Below, in pieces: positions 43,519 to 52,253 of a stretch of 61,400 bases of DNA. Within the stretch, counting starts at the first letter, position 1. Each line of letters begins with the position of its first letter. The translations under genes were made by a program, and so were the position numbers. The stretch is from Myxococcota bacterium. GTDB taxonomy: Bacteria > Myxococcota_A > UBA9160 > UBA4427. Location of the stretch: contig JANQEL010000190.1 in assembly GCA_028278345.1 (NCBI GenBank), forward strand, positions 1 through 61,400. Reading direction: 5' to 3'. A model generated the notes under the pieces. The model had not been told where the DNA came from. It saw nothing but the letters and a program-made list of their open reading frames with translations, and made no database searches.

Positions 43519-44697
43519 ATGGACGACCTCGCGCGTATCGATCTGCGACACGAAGTACGAACGATCTCCTTCGAAAACCCGACCGGTGAACGAGGCACGG
43601 CGGGGAGCGCGGCCGACGGTCGGAAGGGCGCCGCCAACCGCTTCATTGCGCCCGGCGAAGCGGTCGACCTCGCCGACATCGAAGGCCCCGGTCGTGTGCG
43701 GCACATCTGGCTGACCGTTCCTCCCATGCCACCCGAGTGCATGCGCGCCCTGCAACTCGAGGTCTTCTACGACGGCGCGGAGAAACCTTCGGTCTCCGTT
43801 CCGTGCCTGGACTACTTCGCGACACCCCACGGAAGGCCGACCCCGTTCGCGTCTTCGCTGGTCGCCGTCCAGGAGGGACGCGGATACAACAGCTGGATCC
43901 CAATGCCGTTTCGTCGCCACCTGCGGGTCGTGTTTCGCAATGCATCGGATCGACACATTCCGCTCTACTACCAGATCAGCCTTACGCGGGAACCGGTCGA
44001 CGAGGAGGTTGGAGTTCTCCATGCCGCCTTCCGACGCGAGAACCCGACGCAGCTGCGCGAGGACTTCACGATCGTCGAAGGCCTTCACGGCCCCGGCCGC
44101 TTCCTGGGTTCGAGCATCGGTCTGCGCGTCCTGCCCGACCCCGGCTTCTCGTGGTATGGCGAGGGCGAGGTCAAGCTCTACCTCGACGACGACGGCCCGC
44201 TTCCAACCTGGTGCAGTACCGGACTCGAAGACTACGTGGGCACCGCCTGGGGAATGGGGCAGCACCACACAACCTATCAGGGGGCGCCCCTCATCCTGCA
44301 GGCCCCGGGCGAAACGATGCCCGCGTTCGTGAGCTTCTATCGCTGGCACGTGCCCGACCCGATCGTCTTCCGCGAGTCGTTGCGCGCCACCCTGCAGCAG
44401 CTCGGCGCGGTGCCGGTTCCTCGCGGCGAGACGCAGCTGCGTCGGCGCATCGAAGAGGAGGGACGCAGCGCCGGCGGCGGATTCTTCGACATCCCGCGCG
44501 GCCCCCTCGAAGCCTTCGGCGTCTGCGAACGACGAGACGACGTCTGCGCAACGGCCTTCCTCTATCTACGCGACGTTCAGGCCGTGCCTCGTGTCGATGT
44601 CGGCGAAGCGATCGCGGATGTCGCACGCCGGGAGTGGGAGTCGCCGCTGCCCTTCGAGGAGATGGCCGCGATGTTCGGTGATGGGGGGCAGAATTGA
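43519..44697 (+). CDS. DUF2961/GH172-family glycoside hydrolase
   Basis: A 392-residue protein with the double jelly-roll GH172 pattern. Landmarks are the N-terminal FENPTGERG and GEAVDLADIEGPGRVRHIWL, then EVFYDGAEKPSVSVP and the catalytic-region STGLEDYVGTAWGMGQHH, whose Glu corresponds to the acidic residue in the family G-x-E-D-Y motif. Characterised GH172 enzymes act on furanosides of fructose and arabinose; the substrate here is unknown. No signal peptide is seen, so it may be cytoplasmic. The ATG at 43519 is chosen over a GTG at 43483. Confidence 0.83.
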   Translation: MDDLARIDLRHEVRTISFENPTGERGTAGSAADGRKGAANRFIAPGEAVDLADIEGPGRVRHIWLTVPPMPPECMRALQLEVFYDGAEKPSVSVPCLDYFATPHGRPTPFASSLVAVQEGRGYNSWIPMPFRRHLRVVFRNASDRHIPLYYQISLTREPVDEEVGVLHAAFRRENPTQLREDFTIVEGLHGPGRFLGSSIGLRVLPDPGFSWYGEGEVKLYLDDDGPLPTWCSTGLEDYVGTAWGMGQHHTTYQGAPLILQAPGETMPAFVSFYRWHVPDPIVFRESLRATLQQLGAVPVPRGETQLRRRIEEEGRSAGGGFFDIPRGPLEAFGVCERRDDVCATAFLYLRDVQAVPRVDVGEAIADVARREWESPLPFEEMAAMFGDGGQN

Positions 44698-44792
44698 AGA
44701 AGAACTGAAGTTCCGGGGGTTCCTGCGGAGCTAGAAACGGGGCATCGGCCGCTGGCCGAAACGCTCTCTCGGCTCTCACAGGAGGCTTCCCG

Positions 44793-45131
44793 ATGACGCG
44801 ATGCCCTTCGCTCCCGGTGTTCTTCTCGATCGCGATTGCGACTTCCGGCTCGGCCCTCGTCACCGAGGACAGCCAGGGGCAGACGGGATGGCTCGAGCAA
44901 GCGGTCCCCGTGATCGGACGTGCGAGCTACGACTTTTCGACCTGCGGGTACATTCCTTCTGGACAGACGTCGACCGGCTTCTTCAACAACGGCATCAACT
45001 GGTATGCCGATCCCTGTCCGAACCCGTCGACCTATCTCTCCTACGTCGACCAGGGGACGATCGCCGGGGCTGCGTTGATCCGGTTTCTTCCAGCGCCGTT
45101 CCGTCGGTCGAGCGCGGATCCGCTCTGGAAT
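44793..45131 (+). pseudogene. 5' part of a secreted-protein gene, truncated at the amidohydrolase
   Basis: A perfect AGGAGG lies 8 nt before the ATG. The first 25 residues look like a signal peptide (LPVFFSIAIATSGSALV), and the next 80 have natural composition with paired Cys and aromatics (FSTCGYIPSGQTSTGFFNNG, WYADPCPNPSTYLSYVD). From about 45130 the frame runs antisense through the amidohydrolase gene and loses protein-like character, without a stop until 46247. I read this as the surviving start of a truncated gene. A small real protein ending in antisense sequence cannot be excluded. Confidence 0.45.
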
Positions 45132-46886
45132 TCAGAGCCCGAGATAGAGCTCGACGAACCAGTCGCGCAGACCGCGCTCGTGGACGACCTCTCCGTCCAG
45201 CATGGTGAGGCGCACCTTCACGTCGTGGATCTCGTAGGGGTCGACCTCGAAGAGGTTGTCGTCGAGCACGATCAAATCGGCGCGCTTGCCGACTTCGATC
45301 GAACCCACTTCGTCCTCCAGCCGAAGCTGGTAGGCCGCGTCGAGGGTGTAGCCGAGAAGCAGCGACTCGAGACTCAGCCGCAGCTCTTCTCCGCCGAGTA
45401 CCTCCCCTTCCCTCTCCCCGAAGCGCTGGCGGGTCATCCCCGTCTCGATGTTGTGGAGCGGGGAGATGCCGCGGATCGTTCCCGAAGCCGGGAAGTCACT
45501 GCCGAAGGTGACGCGAACCCCATCGCGGACGAGGGGTGCGAAACGCTCGAGGCGTGCGATGCGCTCGGCGCCAAGGGCTTTCGCCGTCGCCGGTCGCGGC
45601 GGTACGTGCCACACGGGAGTCGCCTGCACGATTACGCCGAGCTCGGCGAAACGCTCCATGTCGTCATCGTGGACGATCTCGACGTGACAGAAGGTGAAGC
45701 GGGTGTCGCTGGCCCCGTTGGCGTCGCGTGCGGCCTCGACGGCGTCGAGGGCCTGTCGGACTGCGCGATCGCCGATCACGTGGATGTGGCCGTCGATGCC
45801 GGCCGCGTCCATTCGCGTCACCAGGCGGTTCAGGACTTCGTCCGCGAGCAACACCCCGCCCCGGTTGTCGGGCTCGCCGACCCACGGCTCGAGCACCGCC
45901 GCGGTGCGCGCCTCGATCGTGCCGTCACTGTGGATCTTGATGCTCCCGAGACGGACGCGATCCGTCGCGTAGCGGCTGCGCAGATCCTCGAAGCGATCGA
46001 TCGCCCCATCCACGTGGTTCGGATGCTGGATCATGTGCGAAGCGACGATGCGCATCGGCAGCAGGTTGTCGCCGTCGAGTCGCGCGAGCGCCTCGAAGCC
46101 GGTGTCCTCGAACGCGGACATGCCGGCGTCGAAGATCGACGTGACCCCCATCGACGACCACAGGGCGAGAACCTGTGCGGCGCCTTCGACCGTGCCGTCG
46201 ACGGTGAACACGCCGAGTTCGGCCAGGGCGGGCATGAATGTCTGTGATTCGAGCATCCAGCCCGTGGGCTCGCCGTTCGCGTCGCGCTTGTAGTAGTGCG
46301 CACCGGGGATCGGGTCGGGCGTATCGCGGTCGATACCGAGCGCCTCGACCGCAGCGCTGTTGGCCCACGCACTGTGCCCCCCCTCATCGATCAGGATGAC
46401 GGGCCGATCGGGGAGCACTGCGTCGAGTTGGCGCTTGTGCGGGCCCGGCGGCCCGAACTGCGCCGCGCCGAAGCCGAAACCCTGGATCACCGCGACGTCT
46501 GGATTCTTGCGTGCGTATCGCGCGACGGCCTGCGCGATCGCATCGGCGTCGTCGTCGGGGTCGAGCTGCAGGCTGCGGCTCCCCCCCGACACCATGACCG
46601 GGTGCGCGTGTGCATCGATGAAACCCGGAAGCAACATGCGACCGCGCAGATCGTGCACGACCGTGTCGCGCCCCACGTACTCGAGGGCGTCCTCGTCTTC
46701 ACCCACGTACGCAATTCGACCGTCGTCGACCACGACCGCGCTGCTCCAGGGTCGTTCAGGGTCGAGGGTGTAGACCGCGCCGTCGACGAAGACGTGGGCG
46801 GCCCCGGGGCCATCGACCGGTGGCGATGCACATGACGAGAGCTGGGTGGCCAGGACCGCGAGGAGTGGAATCGAAGCCAATCGCAT
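45132..46886 (-). CDS. Amidohydrolase family protein (YtcJ-like), lipoprotein
   Basis: A 584-residue metal-dependent hydrolase. The signal LASIPLLAVLATQLSSCASP ends in a likely lipobox Cys. Core features are GRMLLPGFIDAHAHPVM with the first metal-binding His-x-His, then the central GIDGHIHVIGDRAVRQALDA, FCHVEIVHDDDMERFAELGV and GVRVTFGSDFPASGTI with the catalytic Asp. The C-terminal VGKRADLIVLDDNLFEVDPYEIHDVKV closes the small beta domain. This fits the imidazolonepropionase/YtcJ branch; the substrate is unknown. Membrane attachment in the periplasm is unusual but seen in this branch. It is divergent from the second sulfatase-fold gene. Confidence 0.9.
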   Translation of the reverse strand: MRLASIPLLAVLATQLSSCASPPVDGPGAAHVFVDGAVYTLDPERPWSSAVVVDDGRIAYVGEDEDALEYVGRDTVVHDLRGRMLLPGFIDAHAHPVMVSGGSRSLQLDPDDDADAIAQAVARYARKNPDVAVIQGFGFGAAQFGPPGPHKRQLDAVLPDRPVILIDEGGHSAWANSAAVEALGIDRDTPDPIPGAHYYKRDANGEPTGWMLESQTFMPALAELGVFTVDGTVEGAAQVLALWSSMGVTSIFDAGMSAFEDTGFEALARLDGDNLLPMRIVASHMIQHPNHVDGAIDRFEDLRSRYATDRVRLGSIKIHSDGTIEARTAAVLEPWVGEPDNRGGVLLADEVLNRLVTRMDAAGIDGHIHVIGDRAVRQALDAVEAARDANGASDTRFTFCHVEIVHDDDMERFAELGVIVQATPVWHVPPRPATAKALGAERIARLERFAPLVRDGVRVTFGSDFPASGTIRGISPLHNIETGMTRQRFGEREGEVLGGEELRLSLESLLLGYTLDAAYQLRLEDEVGSIEVGKRADLIVLDDNLFEVDPYEIHDVKVRLTMLDGEVVHERGLRDWFVELYLGL

Positions 46887-46947
46887 GGGGCTTCACGATA
46901 CGGAATCACCGGGAACCGGTCGCGCGCGATTGATACTCTTGGCGTCG

Positions 46948-48285
46948 ATGTCCGACCGACGGCCCACCCCGCCCTTCGCCTGCGCCTGGCTCCCACTGGC
47001 AATCGGTCTCGCGTTGGCCTGCGGCGGCGGCTCCGCCCCCGGCTCGCATCCCCCCGACATCGTTTTCATTACGATCGACACCCTGCGCGCGGATCATCTG
47101 GGAAGCTATGGCTACGCGAAGGAGACTTCGCCGCGCCTCGACGCCTTCGCGGAGCGCGCAACGCTCTTCGAGGTGGCCGTCGCGCAGGCGCCCAACACGA
47201 TCCCCTCCGTGCTGCAGATCATGACGTCGCGGTACGGCCTTTCGGGACGGGTCAAGCGCAACCAGACGACTCTCGCCGAGCTGCTCCAGGCCCGTGGCTA
47301 CGAAACCATCGCCATCGTCGACAACCCGTTGTTCGAGTTCGACGCCGAGGCGCACGGTCTGCGGCGAGGTTTCGAGCGCTTCTACCGCAACGCGCTGATC
47401 GATGGGAACGATCTCGAACAACAGCACTACAAGAGCACGACCCCCGCGGATGTCATCACTGCCCAGGCGCGTCGCGCCCTCGCCTCGCGCGATCCAGAAA
47501 GGCCCCTCTTCCTGTGGCTCCACTACTTCGATCCCCACGATCCCTACGCACCGCCCTTCGCGGAGGATCTCGAAGCGCTGAGTCGCACTCGCGCCGACAA
47601 CGTTGCTGAGGACCTGCGAAGTGCTGCCTTCGTGAAGGGAACGGCACCGGCGCCCACGAAGGAAGAGTTGGCCGACATCGTCGCCCTCTACGACGCGGAA
47701 ATCCGCTACGTCGACGGCGCCGTGGGCCAGCTCCTCGACTCCCTCGAAGAAGCGGGCCGCTTCGACGCGAGCCTCGTCGTGGTGTCGTCGGACCACGGCG
47801 AGAGCCTCGGCGAACACGGCGTCTGGATGCACGGTCGGTCGCTCTACGAGAGCGAAGTGCGGATCCCGCTGATCGTGAAGTGGCCCGAGCAGACGAAGAG
47901 TGAACGGGTCGCGACTCCCGTACAGGCCATCGACATCGCACCGACGATCGCAGAGGTCGGCGGCGTCGAGGTCGATATCCACTTCGACGGCACGAGCCTG
48001 CGACGACCGAGCGACGAACCCGCCCTGATCGTGTGGCGCGACCACAAGGTGGTTCGAACGCAGGCCTGGAAGCTCTACGACATCGGCGACGAGGCCCACC
48101 TCTTCCGAATCGCCGACGACCCGGGTGAAACGCGCAACGTCGCCGACGACCACCCCGAGGTGGTCGCCGAGCTCCGCGCCCGGCGCGACGCTCGCCTCGC
48201 ACGCGCGAAGCAGAGCGCCAACGAGATCCGCCGACTCACGAACGAAGCCGCGGAACAGATGCGCACCCTCGGCTACATCGAATAG
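46948..48285 (+). CDS. Sulfatase-fold hydrolase/transferase, lipoprotein, Thr at the FGly position
   Basis: A 445-residue protein with signal ACAWLPLAIGLALACGGG and a good lipobox, so it is likely tethered in the periplasm. Metal motifs are DIVFITIDTLRADHLGSYGY and VVSSDHGESLGEHG. At the usual formylglycine site it reads AQAPNTIPSVLQIMTS: Thr in the nucleophile place and no Cys/Ser-x-Pro-x-Arg. The end EQMRTLGYIE matches the sulfatase at 3648-5153. The ATG at 46948 places the signal first. Its start region is 62 bp from the divergent amidohydrolase. Confidence 0.87.
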   Translation: MSDRRPTPPFACAWLPLAIGLALACGGGSAPGSHPPDIVFITIDTLRADHLGSYGYAKETSPRLDAFAERATLFEVAVAQAPNTIPSVLQIMTSRYGLSGRVKRNQTTLAELLQARGYETIAIVDNPLFEFDAEAHGLRRGFERFYRNALIDGNDLEQQHYKSTTPADVITAQARRALASRDPERPLFLWLHYFDPHDPYAPPFAEDLEALSRTRADNVAEDLRSAAFVKGTAPAPTKEELADIVALYDAEIRYVDGAVGQLLDSLEEAGRFDASLVVVSSDHGESLGEHGVWMHGRSLYESEVRIPLIVKWPEQTKSERVATPVQAIDIAPTIAEVGGVEVDIHFDGTSLRRPSDEPALIVWRDHKVVRTQAWKLYDIGDEAHLFRIADDPGETRNVADDHPEVVAELRARRDARLARAKQSANEIRRLTNEAAEQMRTLGYIE

Positions 48286-48305
48286 CTGGATCGAACAGGG
48301 CGACG

Positions 48306-49631
48306 CTACTTGCGCTTGACGACGACCGGGAGCCGCGTGTAGCCGTTCACGAACGACGAATACGTTCGACTCGGCTCTTCCTGCACTTCGATCCGCTCGA
48401 AGCGGTTCAGCACCTCTTCCCACAGGACGCGGAGCTGCAACTCGGCCAGCCGGCTGCCCATGCAGAAGTGGACGCCATAGCCGAACGACAGGTGACGCGA
48501 CGCATTCGCCCGCTCGATGTCGAGGACGTCGCCGTTCTCGAAGACGTCTTCGTCGCGATTGGCCGAGACGTACCACATCAAGATCTGATCGTGCTTCTGG
48601 ATCGCCTTGCCAGCGAGTTCGCAGTCGCGCGTAGCCGTCCTTCGCATGTACGAAAGCGGCGTCTGCCAACGGATCACCTCGTTCACCATGTTCGGGATGA
48701 GATCGGGGTTCGCCACCAGCTTGTCGTACTGCTCGGGGAACTTGTTGAGGGAGTAGACGCTGCCAGACATCGTGTTGCGCGTCGTGTCGTTGCCACCCAC
48801 GATCAGGAGCAACAGGTTGCCGAGATGATCCGACGGCGGCATGTCACGCGTGGCTTCGCCGTGGACGAGCATCGAGACCAGATCTTCCCCGGGGTTCTTG
48901 CGGCGCTCGTCCCACAGCCTCGAGAAGTAGTCGAGGCACTCCATCAACTCCTGGCGCTTCTGGGCCTGCGACTCGACGACGCCTCCCGGTTCGGGGATGG
49001 CAAAGACGATGTCGGACCAGCGCGTGAGCTTGCGCCGATCGTCGAGCGGGAAGTCGAAGAGTGTGGCCAGCATCAGGGTCGTGAGTTCGATCGAGACGGT
49101 GTCGACCCAATCGAAGGCCTCGCCTTCTGGAAGCGAGTCGAGCACGCGGCAGGTGCGCTCGCGAATCGTCGGCTCCAGCTTCGCGAGATTGCGCGGGGCT
49201 ACCGAGGGCCTCACCGTCTTGCGCTGTTCGGTCTGCCGCGGCGGGTCCTGGGAAATGAAGGGCGGGCTTCCCGAGGGTCGGAACTGTTCAGGCACCACCG
49301 ACCCGACGCGAAAACCCAGGGTCATGCCGTGGGCGGAAGAAAACGTCTGCCAATCCGAACTCACCGTCTTGATGTCGTCGTACTTCGTGACGGACCAGTA
49401 GCGCCCGGCGGGTTCGAATTCGTTGAAGTGAACGGGATCTTCGCAGCGAAGTCGCTCGAAGTAGCGATGCCACCGGTTTTCGCGGAAGAGGTTCGCGTTG
49501 AGGGGATTGATCTCTTCGAGGGTGAGTTCGTCGGCCGGCGGAACGTTCCTGCCGTTTTCCGCCTGCGTCTGCTCGGGGGTTCGAGGTACTGCCGTCGTGA
49601 CCGGCGTCTGTTCCGTCATCGCTTCACTCAT
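48306..49631 (-). CDS. Cytochrome P450
   Basis: A 441-residue soluble bacterial monooxygenase. The heme-ligand loop is HLSFGYGVHFCMGSRLAELQ, the oxygen-binding I helix is LLLLIVGGNDTTRNTMSG and the ExxR pair lies in NEVIRWQTPLSYMRR. The style matches P450s of steroid or fatty-acid side-chain oxidation. The ATG at 49631 overlaps the upstream stop by 4 nt (ATGA); an ATG at 49619 is an alternative. It ends a minus-strand operon with deazaflavin-type, SRPBCC, DUF35, thiolase and flavoprotein genes. A ferredoxin partner is not present nearby. Confidence 0.95.
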   Translation of the reverse strand: MSEAMTEQTPVTTAVPRTPEQTQAENGRNVPPADELTLEEINPLNANLFRENRWHRYFERLRCEDPVHFNEFEPAGRYWSVTKYDDIKTVSSDWQTFSSAHGMTLGFRVGSVVPEQFRPSGSPPFISQDPPRQTEQRKTVRPSVAPRNLAKLEPTIRERTCRVLDSLPEGEAFDWVDTVSIELTTLMLATLFDFPLDDRRKLTRWSDIVFAIPEPGGVVESQAQKRQELMECLDYFSRLWDERRKNPGEDLVSMLVHGEATRDMPPSDHLGNLLLLIVGGNDTTRNTMSGSVYSLNKFPEQYDKLVANPDLIPNMVNEVIRWQTPLSYMRRTATRDCELAGKAIQKHDQILMWYVSANRDEDVFENGDVLDIERANASRHLSFGYGVHFCMGSRLAELQLRVLWEEVLNRFERIEVQEEPSRTYSSFVNGYTRLPVVVKRK

Positions 49632-49999
49632 CGGGCGTTCTCCAGCTTGAGGGCCGCGAAACCCCATCCCCGAATCGGCGGCTCTTCGAGTACCGAAGCA
49701 TCGACGCTGCGCCGCTTGCCCGAGAGCCACATCGCGGCCTGGGGCTCCTGCACGAGGTTGCGGAGCCAATGCGATCGATTGGCTCGAAACGTCGAGACGA
49801 AGACGCGATCACCGAAGCGCACTGCCGCCAATGGCGTCCTACGCAGCTTCCCGCTCTTGTGCCCCTTGGTCTCGAGCACCACGAAGCCACCGGGCTGGAC
49901 ACACGGGGATCCGAACCCGCGGCGCACCACGGGTTCGACCACGGCGTTGAGGGCGCGGAAGAAGTTTCTTTCGATTGCTGCCGTATCGAGGCTGGCCAT
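49628..49999 (-). CDS. Deazaflavin (F420)-dependent nitroreductase-family protein
   Basis: A 123-residue split-barrel protein of the DUF385/Ddn family. VVLETKGHKSGKLRRTPLAAV and DRVFVSTFRANRSHWLRNLV are the family's cofactor-binding segments. Members use F420 or act as small flavin/heme-binding proteins. The ATG at 49999 is chosen because homology starts after it; upstream codons are Arg-rich. It is coupled to the P450 by an ATGA overlap, which suggests a redox or carrier role for the same substrate. The 136 bp before it (50000-50135) show nothing distinct. Confidence 0.83.
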   Translation of the reverse strand: MASLDTAAIERNFFRALNAVVEPVVRRGFGSPCVQPGGFVVLETKGHKSGKLRRTPLAAVRFGDRVFVSTFRANRSHWLRNLVQEPQAAMWLSGKRRSVDASVLEEPPIRGWGFAALKLENAR

Positions 50000-50135
50000 T
50001 CGTCGTCGACGCTCCTGAATGGTCGCGAGGCGGTTCGGTGCGACCGGGGCGCGGCTACGGCGTAGCACAGTTCGATGCCCGATCGACCGGAGCCGTTCAC
50101 GGACGGGCCGCACTCACACTGCTTCTCGAGAGACC

Positions 50136-50594
50136 CTACCGGGTCTCGCGGAACAGCCGCTCCGCCCGTCGTTTGAGCCCTTGTGCGCATAGCTCGAAAC
50201 CCCGCTCGATGCCCTGCCCCATCGCCTTCAGCATCGGCGCGGCCGCATCGCCCTCGAACTCGTCGATCGTCCAATAGGTGCAGCGCTCGTCGTCGAGGGG
50301 CTCGATCAGCTGGGTTCGATTCGCGTGAATGGGATCACCGGGTTCGTTGCGCATCGACCAGACGATCTTGTGGGGCGCCTCGATGTCGGTGATGTACTCG
50401 GTCTGGTCCTGAAGACCGTTGCCCAGATCGACCTTCATCACGACGGCTGCGCCCACCTCCAGCCTGGCGTCGACCTCCGGACAGAACTCGTTCCATTCGC
50501 CGTAGCGCTCGAAGTCGACGATCACGTCCCAGACCCATTGGGCTGGGGCCTCGATCGTCACGCGGCTACTCGACACGCTCGACTCGTCGATCAC
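50136..50594 (-). CDS. SRPBCC (START-like) family protein
   Basis: A 152-residue helix-grip protein: SSRVTIEAPAQWVWDVIVDF, then RYGEWNEFCPEVDARLEVGA, HKIVWSMRNEPGDPIHANRT and the long C-terminal helix AAPMLKAMGQGIERGFELCA. These proteins bind hydrophobic ligands such as lipids, steroids or polyketides. The GTG start overlaps the DUF35 stop (GTGA), so it belongs to the operon and may present its substrate to the P450. Ligand identity is unknown. Confidence 0.87.
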   Translation of the reverse strand: MIDESSVSSSRVTIEAPAQWVWDVIVDFERYGEWNEFCPEVDARLEVGAAVVMKVDLGNGLQDQTEYITDIEAPHKIVWSMRNEPGDPIHANRTQLIEPLDDERCTYWTIDEFEGDAAAPMLKAMGQGIERGFELCAQGLKRRAERLFRETR

Positions 50595-51022
50595 GTCACG
50601 GGCTCCTCATGCTGTTCAAGTACACGGAATCGCGGCAGAGAGATCTCGTCGCTCAGGTCCTCGAAGATGACCTCGACCCTCAATCCGATCGCGACGTCGG
50701 CCGGATCGAGTTCGACCATATCGGAGACGACGCGGACCCCTTCTTCGAGTTCGATCGTCGCCACGACGTACGGGGTCTTGTCCTCCCAGTACGGATGAAA
50801 GGCGTGATGGGCGACGGTATAGGAATGGATCACGCCGCGACCCGTGGCTTCGTCCCATTCGAACGCGGTGCTGTGGCAATGCGGGCACATCGGACGTGGG
50901 TAGTGGCGCCATGTATCGCATCCGGTGCAATGCTGAATCACCAGACGATGTTCGCGACACGCCTCCCAGTAGGCCTCGGTCTCGACGCTGGGCGTGGGCA
51001 GTGGACGATTCGCGCGCTCCAT
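50591..51022 (-). CDS. DUF35 OB-fold protein with zinc ribbon (thiolase partner)
   Basis: A 143-residue protein. The rubredoxin-like zinc ribbon has CTGCDTWRHYPRPMCPHC (two CxxC pairs, about residues 32-49). An OB-fold follows with GRGVIHSYTVAHHAFHPYW and PYVVATIELEEGVRVVSDMV. DUF35 proteins form complexes with thiolase-like proteins, including the Ltp2 steroid side-chain aldolases. One base separates it from the thiolase stop, exactly the expected pairing, and its own stop overlaps the SRPBCC start. Confidence 0.93.
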   Translation of the reverse strand: MERANRPLPTPSVETEAYWEACREHRLVIQHCTGCDTWRHYPRPMCPHCHSTAFEWDEATGRGVIHSYTVAHHAFHPYWEDKTPYVVATIELEEGVRVVSDMVELDPADVAIGLRVEVIFEDLSDEISLPRFRVLEQHEEPVT

Positions 51023-51023
51023 T

Positions 51024-52202
51024 TCACTTCCCCAGGATCATCACGGCGCCTTCGTGGAAGTCGCCTTCGGACGTCACCAGCACGGTCTCGCAAGCCCGTA
51101 CCTGGCGCGCCGCTTCGACTTCACCGCGCAGCTGCCGTACACCCTCGATCACGTGGTTGATTCCCGAACAGTGGGCTTCGGAAAGCAAGCCGCCATGGGT
51201 ATTGACCGGCAACTCGCCGCCGAGCTCGATCCTTCCCCCCTCCACGAAGGGCCCTCCCTCGCCCGCCTCGCAGAAGCCGAGCGCTTCGAGCGACGCCAGC
51301 GTCACCCAAGAGAATCCGTCGTAGATCTGGGCGCAGTCGATATCCGTGGGCCCGAGCCCGGCCATCTGGAACGCAGGGAGCGCAGCGCGCTCGACACCTT
51401 CGAGCTTCGTCATGTCGCGCTTCTGGGTGATCGAGGTCGGCGGGTCACCGTGCCCTTCCGCCACTCCCAGGATGCGGGTCGGCTGCTTGCGAAGATCCTT
51501 CGCGCGTTCAGCACTCGTGATGACGACCGCACCGGCACCATCAGTCTCGAGAGAACAATCGAACAGGCGCATCGGGTCCGCGATCATGCGTGACGCCTGG
51601 TGTTGCTCGAGAGTCATCGGCTTTTCGTGCATCAGCGCCTGCGGGTTGAGGTTCGCGTGCTTGCGACACGCGACGGCGATCATGCCGAAGTGCTCACTGC
51701 GTGTTCCGTATTCGAACATGTGTCGGCGCGCGGCCTGGGCGAACCACTGGACCGCAACGGTATTGCCGAACGGCCTCTCGAACTCGTCGATGGTGCGCAT
51801 GATGGGCATCGGGACCAGGACGCCCTCACTCGTCCGGGACACGCGCTGGGCCGAATAACCCCGCCGGCCCGCGACGACAAGAACGCACTTCGCGACACCC
51901 GCCGAGACCGCCAGGCAGGCGCTCTGGATCGCGCTCACCACGCTGGCCCCCCCGGTTCGAATCGTCGAGGAAAATCGCAGATCGCGGATTCCCAGGTTGA
52001 CGATGAAATCCTCGGCGATCGTTCCCGCCATTTCATTGGGCATCACGGCGTCGACATCCGAGATTTCGAGTCCCGCGTCCTCGAGGGCGCGCTGGGTGGC
52101 CTCGAGATGGAGTTCGATCGTCGTCTTGTCGGTGCCACGGCTATAGGCGGTGTTTCCAACGCCCACGATCGCGCAGCGCCTTGCGAAGTCAGGCGTGCTC
52201 AT
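51024..52202 (-). CDS. Thiolase-fold protein, SCP-x/Ltp2-like aldolase candidate
   Basis: A 392-residue thiolase-superfamily protein: CAIVGVGNTAYSRGTDKTTI, TDGAGAVVITSAERA, DCAQIYDGFSWVTLASLEAL and HCSGINHVIEGVRQLRG. Where degradative thiolases have the nucleophile in a CxSG motif, this reads STIRTGGASVVSAIQSA, without the Cys, as in Ltp2-type retro-aldolases that cut steroid side chains with help of a DUF35 partner. The DUF35 gene follows after 1 bp. So C-C cleavage of a beta-hydroxyacyl-CoA is more likely than thiolysis; this is inference from family knowledge. Confidence 0.9.
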   Translation of the reverse strand: MSTPDFARRCAIVGVGNTAYSRGTDKTTIELHLEATQRALEDAGLEISDVDAVMPNEMAGTIAEDFIVNLGIRDLRFSSTIRTGGASVVSAIQSACLAVSAGVAKCVLVVAGRRGYSAQRVSRTSEGVLVPMPIMRTIDEFERPFGNTVAVQWFAQAARRHMFEYGTRSEHFGMIAVACRKHANLNPQALMHEKPMTLEQHQASRMIADPMRLFDCSLETDGAGAVVITSAERAKDLRKQPTRILGVAEGHGDPPTSITQKRDMTKLEGVERAALPAFQMAGLGPTDIDCAQIYDGFSWVTLASLEALGFCEAGEGGPFVEGGRIELGGELPVNTHGGLLSEAHCSGINHVIEGVRQLRGEVEAARQVRACETVLVTSEGDFHEGAVMILGK

Positions 52203-52253
52203 TCACTGCCACCTTGCAGATGGAACGAAGGCGAATCCAGAGCACGAAGGAAT

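Noticed and set aside
45140..46247. Continuation of the plus-strand frame from 44793 through the amidohydrolase
   Set aside because: The composition turns antisense-like (His/Asp/Val-rich) and the opposite strand encodes a clear amidohydrolase.
46906..48669. Long minus-strand frame over the second sulfatase-fold gene
   Set aside because: Antisense shadow: Arg/Val-rich, no motifs, while the plus strand shows metal-binding signatures.
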